Translations under genes and position numbers: made by a program | Source of the DNA: an uncultured Desulfovibrio sp. | Lineage (GTDB): Bacteria; Desulfobacterota; Desulfovibrionia; Desulfovibrionales; Desulfovibrionaceae | DNA length: 30,513 bases | Direction: 5' to 3' | Assembly: GCF_949282365.1 (NCBI RefSeq) | Contig: NZ_CASDOY010000025.1 | Coordinates: forward strand, 1 to 30,513 | Notes under the pieces: model-generated | Seen by the model: the letters and a program-made list of their open reading frames with translations, nothing else | What the model was told of the DNA's origin: nothing | Databases searched by the model: none | In this document: in pieces, positions 25,145 through 30,513 of the stretch | Layout: the number at the start of each line of letters is the position of its first letter | How positions within the stretch are numbered: position 1 is the stretch's first letter

Positions 25145-26479
25145 TTACCAGCCTGTGCGCCGGCGGCTGCGGAGCAGCAGGCCGATGCCCAGCAGCAGGG
25201 TCAGGGCTTCTGCCAGCGGGATGGCCAGAAAAAGGTGTTCGGCTTCCAGACAGGCGGCGAACAGGGCCAGGAAAAGAGCGGGGAAGGCCAGACTGCGGCT
25301 CAGGGCTATGACCACGGCCTGGATGGAGCGATTGAGGCCGGTCATATAGCAGGCGATGCCCATATTCAGGCCGCTGAAAAAGAAACTCCAGCGGAAATCG
25401 GCGATGAAGCCGCAGGCCAGTGCGCCCACCGTGGCATTGCCGGGCAGGAAAAGCCGGACAAGCTGCTGCGGGTAGAGGCTGAAGACCAGGAACATGGCGG
25501 CGCCCAGCGCCAGCAGGCTCGCCATGGCCACATGCAGGAAGCGGTGGGTCCGCCGACGCAGTCCTGCGGCGTGGTTGGCGCTGACCAGGGGCGAGAGGGT
25601 ATCGCTCAGACCGTAGGCCAGGGTCAGGCCGAACCAGGAACCATAGCTGACCACGGTGAAAGCCGCCACGCCCGCAGAGCCGAAACGGGCCATCATGAGG
25701 TGATTGATGAGCAGGATGATGCTGCCCACGGAGATTTCGTTGATGCTTTCCGCGCTGCCGTTGAGGCTGGCCCGCAGGATCTCTTTCCAGCCGCAGCCGC
25801 AGAGGGCGGGGCGCAGCAGGGCCCTGCGGGAGAAAAAATGTCCCAGGAACAGCAGCAGGGTGCAGCTGAAGCCCAGTCCCGTGGCCAGCGCCGCGCCCTG
25901 GACGCCCCAGTCGAAACAGGCGATGAAAAGATAGTCCAGCACGATGTTGACGGCGGCGCTCAGGATCAGGCCCAGCGAGGCCAGGGTGGGATGCTGGTCC
26001 ACGCGCGCGAACTGCGACAGGGCATAGGCTACAGGCAGCACGGGGCTGAACCAGAGCAGGGTGGTCAGGTACTGGTGCGCGGGTCGCAGCACATCGCCCT
26101 GTGCGCCCAGCAGAGACAGCAGCAGCGGCCGGAAGGCCAGGGCAGGCAGGGCCAGCGCCAGACCGGCCAGCAGGATGAGCAGCATGGTGCGGCCGAAGAC
26201 TGCCGAGGCGGCCTGCAGATCGCCTCGCCCCACATGATGCGCGCTGCGCACTGTACCGCCCACGGAAAGCATGACCCCGATACCGAAAAAGATGCTGAAC
26301 ATCGGACTGACGATATTGATGGCTGCCAGCGCCTGGGCCCCCACATAGCGGCCGATGAAGATGGTATCCACCAGACCGGCGGAAGAAAGCAGCAGGAAGG
26401 CGGCGGACCAGGGCAGGCCGTAGCGGAAGAACGTCTGCGCCACAGGGCGGTCGAGCATGCTGGCGGCGGTATGGGACAT
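25145..26479 (-). CDS. MATE-family multidrug/cation antiporter-like protein
   Basis: 444-residue polytopic membrane protein with about 12 hydrophobic segments in two MatE halves. Seen: the first helix pair (PWSAAFLLLSSAGLVDTIFI, GRYVGAQALAAINIVSPMF), an internal repeat of the same pattern beginning ASLNGSAESINEISVGSIIL, and a basic C-terminus. MATE proteins export drugs or metabolites against Na+ or H+; the substrate cannot be told. ATG 26479 is chosen for GAGG 8 bases upstream; a 48-codon upstream extension would cross the promoter. It is divergent from the NifX/ATPase operon. Confidence 0.88.
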   Translation of the reverse strand: MSHTAASMLDRPVAQTFFRYGLPWSAAFLLLSSAGLVDTIFIGRYVGAQALAAINIVSPMFSIFFGIGVMLSVGGTVRSAHHVGRGDLQAASAVFGRTMLLILLAGLALALPALAFRPLLLSLLGAQGDVLRPAHQYLTTLLWFSPVLPVAYALSQFARVDQHPTLASLGLILSAAVNIVLDYLFIACFDWGVQGAALATGLGFSCTLLLFLGHFFSRRALLRPALCGCGWKEILRASLNGSAESINEISVGSIILLINHLMMARFGSAGVAAFTVVSYGSWFGLTLAYGLSDTLSPLVSANHAAGLRRRTHRFLHVAMASLLALGAAMFLVFSLYPQQLVRLFLPGNATVGALACGFIADFRWSFFFSGLNMGIACYMTGLNRSIQAVVIALSRSLAFPALFLALFAACLEAEHLFLAIPLAEALTLLLGIGLLLRSRRRTGW

Positions 26480-26519
26480 GAAAAGACCTCGCAAGCTCTG
26501 CGCAGGGCAGGCCCGAGCC

Positions 26520-26548
26520 TTGTAGCACGGGGCCTGGAAAGGCGTCAA
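26520..26548 (-). promoter_or_regulatory. Sigma70-type promoter of the MATE gene
   Basis: On the minus strand TTGACG (26543-26548), a 17-bp spacer, then CTACAA (26520-26525). A 7-bp GC palindrome (26551-26557 with 26561-26567) lies between this and the divergent promoter and could be an operator. Confidence 0.5.
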
Positions 26549-26592
26549 CGCGCGCCGTCCCGGCGCGACAAACGAAAAAATCATGTGGAGGC

Positions 26593-26620
26593 TTGACATG
26601 GCCGGAACAAGGATTATGCT
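26593..26620 (+). promoter_or_regulatory. Sigma70-type promoter of the NifX/ATPase operon
   Basis: TTGACA (26593-26598), a 16-bp spacer, then TATGCT (26615-26620). Start point is expected near 26627, giving a leader of about 65 nt. I looked for a sigma54 site (GG and GC 12 bp apart) because the D. vulgaris ORP operons are known to use sigma54; none fits here. Confidence 0.6.
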
Positions 26621-26627
26621 CAATTGT

Positions 26628-26678
26628 GCAAAACAAAGGAGAGTCCGCCATCACTTTCGGTAGCGACGCCTGTTTTGC
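26628..26678 (+). promoter_or_regulatory. Possible stem-loop at the very 5' end of the operon mRNA
   Basis: GCAAAACA (26628-26635) pairs perfectly with TGTTTTGC (26671-26678). It begins where transcription should start and ends 14 nt before ATG 26693. The enclosed 35 nt holds a purine-rich AAGGAG with no start codon after it. It may protect the mRNA or control translation; it does not match a riboswitch class that I recognise. Confidence 0.4.
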
Positions 26679-26692
26679 CCATTGGAGAAATC

Positions 26693-27373
26693 ATGCCGCG
26701 TCCCAGACAGTGCCGCTATGTGGCCACCACGCCCAGTGTTACCTATTTCAAACCGCGGGGCATCCCCATGACCGCGCTGGAAGAGGTCTGCCTGGGGGTG
26801 GAGGAGCTGGAGGCCTTGCGCCTGGCGGATCTGGAAGGCCTGAACGGTTCGGAGGCAGCCTGCCGCATGCGCGTGTCCCGGCATACGTTCGGGCGCACTC
26901 TGGCTTCGGCCCGGCGTACGGTGGCCCTGGCCCTGGTCACGGGGCGGGCCCTGCGCATCGAGGGCGGCAACTATGCCCTGGCGGGACCCGATCCCCATAC
27001 GGCGGACGCAAAGGAGAGTATCATGCAGAAGATTGCCATTTCCAGTGAAGGCCCCACCCTTGACGATCTCGTCGATCCGCGTTTCGGTCGCGCGGGCGGT
27101 TTCGTGGTGGTCGATCTGCCGGATATGAGCGTGAGCTATATCGACAACGGGGCCTCCCAGACTATGAGCATGGGGGCCGGTATCGAGACCGCCGAGCGCG
27201 TGGCCAACGCGGGCGTGCAGGTGGTGCTGAGCGGTTATGTGGGGCCCAAGGCCTTCGAGGCCCTGCAGGCGGCGGGCATCAAAGTCTGCCAGGATGTGAG
27301 CGGTACTGTCCGGGAAGTGGTGGAACGCTTCCAGAAGGGCGAGTATCCCTTCGCCGACGCGCCCAACAAGTAA
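26693..27373 (+). CDS. DUF134 HTH domain fused to a NifX/NafY-like domain
   Basis: 226 residues with two parts. Residues 1-100 (PRPRQCRYVATTPSVTYFKP ... LEEVCLGVEELEALRLADLE ... ACRMRVSRHTFGRTLASARR) are a DUF134 protein with a predicted helix-turn-helix. Residues 111-226 (MQKIAISSEGPTLDDLVDPR, FGRAGGFVVVD, ETAERVANAGVQVVLSGYVG) are a dinitrogenase Fe-Mo cofactor (NifX/NafY) type domain that binds metal clusters. ATG 26693 has GGAG before it; an upstream GTG frame has no support. Met111 has its own perfect AAGGAG. It leads the five-gene operon, and 9 bp separate it from the first ATPase. A cluster-sensing regulator is a reasonable guess. Confidence 0.85.
   Translation: MPRPRQCRYVATTPSVTYFKPRGIPMTALEEVCLGVEELEALRLADLEGLNGSEAACRMRVSRHTFGRTLASARRTVALALVTGRALRIEGGNYALAGPDPHTADAKESIMQKIAISSEGPTLDDLVDPRFGRAGGFVVVDLPDMSVSYIDNGASQTMSMGAGIETAERVANAGVQVVLSGYVGPKAFEALQAAGIKVCQDVSGTVREVVERFQKGEYPFADAPNK
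27011..27025 (+). promoter_or_regulatory. Internal ribosome binding site and start in the DUF134-NifX gene
   Basis: AAGGAG (27011-27016), six bases, then ATG 27023-27025, in frame as Met111. The start lies exactly at the domain boundary and would release a free 116-residue NifX-like domain. Confidence 0.6.
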
Positions 27374-27382
27374 GGAAGATTT

Positions 27383-28270
27383 ATGCGTATCGCCATTGCC
27401 AGCGGCAAGGGCGGGGCGGGCAAGACCAGTGTGGCCGCCTCCCTGGCCAGTGTCTGGGACAGCCCCCTGGTCGCCGTGGATACGGACGTGGAAGCGCCTA
27501 ACCTGCACCTCTTCCTGCCGCCGCAGGTGGAGGGGAGCGGCAAAGCCTGGCTGCAAGTGCCTTCCCTCGATCCCGCAGCCTGCAGCAAGTGCGGCAAGTG
27601 CCGCGAGATCTGCAGCTTCAAGGCCATCGCCTCCTTTGCCGGCAATATCAGCATCTTTCCCGATATGTGTCATGGCTGCGGCGGCTGTTTCGCCGTCTGC
27701 GCGGACAAGGCCCTGAGACCCATGGGCCGGGAGCTGGGCGAACTGGAGCACGGCACCGTGCTGGAGGGCAAGGTCCGTTTTCTCATGGGCCGTACCCGGA
27801 TCGGAGAATCCATGACGCCGCCTTTGCTGCGCCAGTTGCGGGCCCGTCTGGACGCCATGCTGGATGAGGTCCCGGCCGACGCCATCCTGGACGCCCCTCC
27901 CGGCGTCAGCTGCCCGGCCGTCACGGTCACGCGCGACGCGGACCTGATCCTGCTGGTGGCCGATCCCACGCCCTTCGGTTTCCATGATTTCCGCCTGGCG
28001 CACCAGGCATTTTTGCCCCTGAACAAGATCATGGCCGTGGTCATCAACCGCGCCGGAGCGGAGGGCAATGCCGCGGGCGATGCCGCTGTCCGCGATTACT
28101 GCCGGGAGCACCACCTGCCTCTGCTGGTGGAGCTGCCCTTCGAACGGGCCGCCGCGGAGCAGTATGCCATCGGCGGTCTGCTGGCCGGTCTGTCCCCGGA
28201 ATGGCAACAGCGTTTCCAACATCTGCGTGATGCCCTGCGCCGTCTGGGCGGGGAGGTGCGCCATGCGTGA
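27383..28270 (+). CDS. MinD/Mrp-like P-loop ATPase with two [4Fe-4S] ferredoxin motifs (first of a pair)
   Basis: 295 residues of the SIMIBI/ParA-MinD class. The deviant Walker A GKGGAGKT is at 8-15 with the signature Lys, and VAVDTDVEAPNLHLF follows. A ferredoxin-like insert carries two C-x2-C-x2-C-x3-C motifs: C67, C70, C73, C77 and C96, C99, C102, C106. Then come the Walker B-like ILDAPPGVSCPAV and LLVADPTPFGFHD. Proteins of this kind (as in D. vulgaris DVU2103/2104) belong to the ORP complex. The cluster motif end, CAVDKA-like, lacks the usual Pro after the fourth Cys. TAAGGAAG is the ribosome binding site. It overlaps the next gene by 8 bp. Confidence 0.92.
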   Translation: MRIAIASGKGGAGKTSVAASLASVWDSPLVAVDTDVEAPNLHLFLPPQVEGSGKAWLQVPSLDPAACSKCGKCREICSFKAIASFAGNISIFPDMCHGCGGCFAVCADKALRPMGRELGELEHGTVLEGKVRFLMGRTRIGESMTPPLLRQLRARLDAMLDEVPADAILDAPPGVSCPAVTVTRDADLILLVADPTPFGFHDFRLAHQAFLPLNKIMAVVINRAGAEGNAAGDAAVRDYCREHHLPLLVELPFERAAAEQYAIGGLLAGLSPEWQQRFQHLRDALRRLGGEVRHA

Positions 28271-29132
28271 GATTGTCGTCATCAGCGGCAAGGGCGGCAC
28301 GGGCAAGACCACGGTGTGCGCCTCCTTCGCCCATCTGGCTGCCAGCAAGGTCATCTGCGATCTGGACGTGGATGCGCCCGACCTGCACATCCTGCTGCAG
28401 CCGCAGATCAGGGAGTACACGCCCTTCATCTCCGGGCATGGCGCGCAGATACGGCAGGACGACTGCATCCGCTGCGGCCAGTGCGCGGAGCTGTGCCGCT
28501 TCGAGGCCGTGCGTCCCCGGGAGGACGGCTTCATCATCGATGACCATTGCGAAGGCTGCGGGGTCTGCGTGAAGCTCTGTCCGCAGCAGGCCATAGACTT
28601 TCCCGAAAAGCACTGTGGCGACTGGTATGTGAGCGATACCCGCTTCGGCCTGATGGTCCATGCCCAGCTTTTCCCGGGGCAGGAGAATTCCGGCCGCCTG
28701 GTGAGCCTGCTCAAGGTCCAGGCCCGGGAGCGCGCCAGGGCCCTCGGCCTGGACACCATCCTCTGCGACGGTTCGCCGGGGGTAGGCTGTCCTGTCATCA
28801 GTTCCCTGTCGGGAGCCAGCCTGGCCGTGGGCGTCGTGGAGCCCACACCTTCGGGTCGCCACGATTTCAGCCGCGTGGCAGACCTGTGCCGGCACTTCCG
28901 CATCCCGCTGGCCATCATCATCAACAAGGCTGACCTCAATACCCGTGAGGCCGGTGTCATCGCCGCCGAGTGCGTCGAACACGGCCATACCCTGCTGGGG
29001 CGGCTGCCCTTCGATCCGGTGGTGACCCGGGCCATGGTGCAGCGCCACGCCCTGACAGAATTCGACAATCCCCTTGGTAACCGCCTGAAGGACATGTGGT
29101 CGGCCCTTCAGGATTTGCGCACCGGCCGCTAG
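28263..29132 (+). CDS. MinD/Mrp-like P-loop ATPase with two [4Fe-4S] ferredoxin motifs (second of a pair)
   Basis: 289-residue paralogue of the preceding protein with the same architecture. Deviant Walker A GKGGTGKT at 9-16, CDLDVDAPDLHILLQ, then C68, C71, C74, C78 and C96, C99, C102, C106 with a Pro after the last Cys as in true ferredoxins. LCDGSPGVGCPVISSL and VVEPTPSGRHDFSR follow, then INKADLN. ATG 28263 has GGGAGG upstream within the first ATPase; the upstream-open frame inside that gene is chance. The 8-bp overlap suggests equal, coupled synthesis and a heterodimer, which is inference. Confidence 0.92.
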   Translation: MREIVVISGKGGTGKTTVCASFAHLAASKVICDLDVDAPDLHILLQPQIREYTPFISGHGAQIRQDDCIRCGQCAELCRFEAVRPREDGFIIDDHCEGCGVCVKLCPQQAIDFPEKHCGDWYVSDTRFGLMVHAQLFPGQENSGRLVSLLKVQARERARALGLDTILCDGSPGVGCPVISSLSGASLAVGVVEPTPSGRHDFSRVADLCRHFRIPLAIIINKADLNTREAGVIAAECVEHGHTLLGRLPFDPVVTRAMVQRHALTEFDNPLGNRLKDMWSALQDLRTGR

Positions 29133-29167
29133 GCCGCACACCTTCGACCAGAAATGGAGCGTTTATC

Positions 29168-29548
29168 ATGAGCTTTCTTCTTGCCGTGCCTTCCTGCATG
29201 CCTGGCGGTCTCGATGCCCAGATGGGCATGCACTTCGGCCATTGCGACATCTACACCATCGTGGAGATCGAAGACAATGCCATCAAGGCCGTGGGCACCC
29301 TGGAAAACGTGCCTCACCAGCAGGGCGGCTGCATGGCTCCCGTGCAGCATCTGGCCAGCCATGGCGTGAAAGCCCTGCTGGCCGGCGGCATGGGCATGCG
29401 TCCGCTGATGGGCTTCCAGCAGGTGGGCGTCAATGTCTTCTTCGCCGGTCAGTATCCCACGGTGGGCGCTGCCGTGCAGGCCTTCCTGGAAGGCAAGCTG
29501 CCTCCCTTCACCATGGACTTCACCTGCGGTGGCGGCGGCCATCACTAG
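29168..29548 (+). CDS. NifX/MTH1175-like small metal-cluster protein (ORP-like)
   Basis: 126 residues, one dinitrogenase Fe-Mo-cofactor-type domain. Seen: SFLLAVPSCMPGGLDAQMGM, HFGHCDIYTIVEIED, LENVPHQQGGCMAPVQHLAS, VKALLAGGMGMRPLMGF and a C-terminal CGGGGHH tail (C120). The tail and the H-F-G-H-C motif are candidate metal ligands. The orange protein of Desulfovibrio, which carries a Mo-Cu-S cluster, belongs to this family, but cluster identity cannot be read from sequence. ATG 29168 has TGGAG 8 bases upstream. It differs from the NifX part of the fusion gene in having the Gly/His tail and several Cys. Confidence 0.88.
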   Translation: MSFLLAVPSCMPGGLDAQMGMHFGHCDIYTIVEIEDNAIKAVGTLENVPHQQGGCMAPVQHLASHGVKALLAGGMGMRPLMGFQQVGVNVFFAGQYPTVGAAVQAFLEGKLPPFTMDFTCGGGGHH

Positions 29549-29563
29549 GCCGTGGGGTCCGTT

Positions 29564-29926
29564 ATGGATATCCTAATCGTTTCCTCGCGTCCTGAGCGCT
29601 GGAGCGCCGCGCTTCCGGTCATGGAAAGCCGTGGTGCGTCGATCCGGCAGGCGGCCTCGCTGGAACAGGGCATGGAGCAGGTGCGCCGCCAGGCCCCGGC
29701 TCTGGCCGTGCTCGATCTGGGGCTGGAGCCTGAAGGGCTGCGCAAGGCCGTCATCGACATCCTCATGGCCGATGCCATGATCCATACCGCCGCTGTCAGT
29801 GAGATGTCTGCGGAAGAATTCCACGACAAGATGGAAGGTCTGGGCATGCTGATGTCGCTGCCGGTGGACTTTTCCGCCCAGGACGTGGAACAGATGATGG
29901 CAGCGCTGGAGCGCCTCGCGGGATAG
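29564..29926 (+). CDS. Small protein resembling a receiver domain without its acidic pocket
   Basis: 120 residues. MDILIVSSRPERWSAALPVM, then ALAVLDLGLEPEG, AAVSEMSAEEFHDKMEGL and LMSLPVDFSAQDVEQM follow the beta-alpha order of response-regulator receivers. D51 sits at the phospho-acceptor position. The usual acidic pair after the first strand is Ser7-Ser8, and the Lys before the last cis-Pro is Leu, so phosphorylation is unlikely. ATG 29564 has GGGG six bases upstream; GTG 29552 is an alternative. It is the last gene of the operon, 15 bp after the NifX-like gene. D. vulgaris ORP operons also hold small hypotheticals; whether this is one needs comparison. Confidence 0.7.
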   Translation: MDILIVSSRPERWSAALPVMESRGASIRQAASLEQGMEQVRRQAPALAVLDLGLEPEGLRKAVIDILMADAMIHTAAVSEMSAEEFHDKMEGLGMLMSLPVDFSAQDVEQMMAALERLAG

Positions 29927-29944
29927 AGATACCGTGAGCCGATG

Positions 29945-30030
29945 GCAGGGAAGGGGATCCCTTTTGTCGAGCCGCTGATTCCCGGGGGAGAGCCCCCTTG
30001 CGGCAGTGCGAAAAAGGATCCCTTCCCTGC
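29945..30030 (+). repeat. Long imperfect hairpin after the operon, probable 3' end structure
   Basis: The outer arms 29945-29965 and 30011-30030 pair over about 19 bp with two single-base bulges. Inside, GCCGC (29971-29975) pairs with GCGGC (30000-30004), and GGGGG (29984-29988) with CCCCC (29993-29997) around AGAG. It starts about 20 bp after the last stop codon. No T run follows the outer stem, so it may be an mRNA-stabilising or Rho-linked 3' end rather than a simple terminator. Confidence 0.6.
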
Positions 30031-30299
30031 TCATCCTCAAGACTCCTATGAGAAGGCAACCTGTGGCGCTCCTTCGGGCAGCCCCGGCGGCAGCTAGCAG
30101 GCTGCAGAGGAAAGACGCAGAGCAGGGCCGGCAGGATCGGCCTTGAAACATTCTTCGCTGTTTGCAGTTATGCGGCCCCGGCCGTCAGGCAATGACGCAG
30201 GAAACGCGAAGATAAAGGTCTTTTCCTGCAATCTCGGCGTGTTGATGGGCTAAACGATCACCGCGGAAGGATGTTCAGGCGTTTTCTGCATCAAAAGGC
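30031..30299. other. Gene-free stretch before tandem promoters
   Basis: No coding frame is supported. One possible stem is GCAGGAAA (30197-30204) with TTTCCTGC (30232-30239). The stretch looks like leader DNA of the unit to the right. Confidence 0.5.
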
Positions 30300-30328
30300 T
30301 TGACGCCGCCGCTGAAAAGGCGCATAAG
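30300..30328 (+). promoter_or_regulatory. Tandem promoter 1 at the right edge
   Basis: TTGACG (30300-30305), a 17-bp spacer, CATAAG (30323-30328), with AAAA upstream. No coding frame follows before the next promoter. Confidence 0.65.
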
Positions 30329-30404
30329 GCCGTTCGCGCCGATGAACTGGCCGGGCCCGGAAGGGCAGGGGAAAGGGAATTTTCCCGGACGGTGAAAAAA
30401 GTTC

Positions 30405-30433
30405 TTGACGCGGATTTGAAAACGGGGCATAAG
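30405..30433 (+). promoter_or_regulatory. Tandem promoter 2 at the right edge
   Basis: TTGACG (30405-30410), a 17-bp spacer, CATAAG (30428-30433), with AAAAAA upstream. Both boxes and the spacing are the same as in promoter 1, 105 bp away. Confidence 0.7.
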
Positions 30434-30499
30434 CCTCCTTCGCGTCAACGTGTCGCCCTGGGCGGCGGCAAGGTTTTTTGCGGAAGCGAAAAAAAGTCG

Positions 30500-30505
30500 T
30501 TGACA
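30500..30505 (+). promoter_or_regulatory. -35 box of a third tandem promoter, cut by the window edge
   Basis: TTGACA (30500-30505) follows an A-run at 30489-30495, as in the two preceding sites and 95 bp after the second. Its -10 box would lie past the edge. Confidence 0.5.
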
Positions 30506-30513
30506 GCGAGAAC

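Noticed and set aside
26580..26692. Sigma54 promoter for the ORP-like operon
   Set aside because: No GG/GC pair with the needed 12-bp spacing near TGGC was found, whereas a TTGACA/TATGCT pair fits sigma70.
1..30513. CRISPR array
   Set aside because: No regularly spaced repeats of 25-40 bases with unique spacers are present; the only regular repeats are the GTGGN boxes and the tandem promoters.

Overview
The window looks like chromosome of a GC-rich sulfate reducer of the Desulfovibrio type. The clues are MurE with a meso-diaminopimelate specificity motif, a complete dcw cluster led by mraZ, tRNA genes with encoded CCA, and a downstream set of NifX-like and ferredoxin-MinD-like ATPase genes resembling the 'orange protein' (ORP) genes known from Desulfovibrio. 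Genus-level assignment is inference.

Left part (1-2880) is accessory DNA of visibly lower GC. It holds the tail of an unidentified gene, a strong terminator, an IS200-like element whose transposase carries an in-frame amber codon, a two-HTH regulator gene broken or recoded at an A8 run, an excisionase-like gene, and a complete tyrosine integrase that overlaps it. The integrase ends about 60 bp from the 3' end of tRNA-Glu(TTC), the usual position for a tRNA-integrated island. Short repeats resembling integrase arm sites lie between them. tRNA-Gln(CTG) and tRNA-Glu(TTC) and then pyk (pyruvate kinase, with its own promoter and terminator) lie on the minus strand.

Middle part (4910-22490) is a tightly packed dcw operon on the plus strand: mraZ, rsmH, ftsL, ftsI, murE, murF, mraY, murD, ftsW, murG, murC, murB, ftsQ, ftsA, ftsZ. 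It begins with a sigma70-type promoter overlapped by GTGGN repeats typical of MraZ autoregulation and ends with a run of hairpins. The cytoplasmic Mur enzymes make UDP-MurNAc-pentapeptide, MraY and MurG make lipid II, FtsW and FtsI build septal wall, and FtsL, FtsQ, FtsA and FtsZ form the divisome. No ddl lies between murB and ftsQ.

The next block (22865-26479, minus strand) holds a TrmO-like tRNA methyltransferase, a cupin, an LprI/DUF1311-like secreted protein and a MATE-type transporter, with several gene-free stretches between them.

Divergent from the MATE gene is a five-gene plus-strand operon (26693-29926): a DUF134-NifX fusion, two tandem MinD/Mrp-like ATPases each with two [4Fe-4S] ferredoxin motifs, a stand-alone NifX-like protein, and a small protein that looks like a receiver domain without its acidic pocket. 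It is the most unusual system in the window. Its composition matches the ORP complex genes of D. vulgaris, which have been linked to cell division, but the promoter seen here is sigma70-like rather than sigma54.

The right edge (30300-30513) has three evenly spaced promoter-like sites with A-tracts upstream, suggesting a very strongly expressed unit, most likely an rRNA operon, starting just outside the window.
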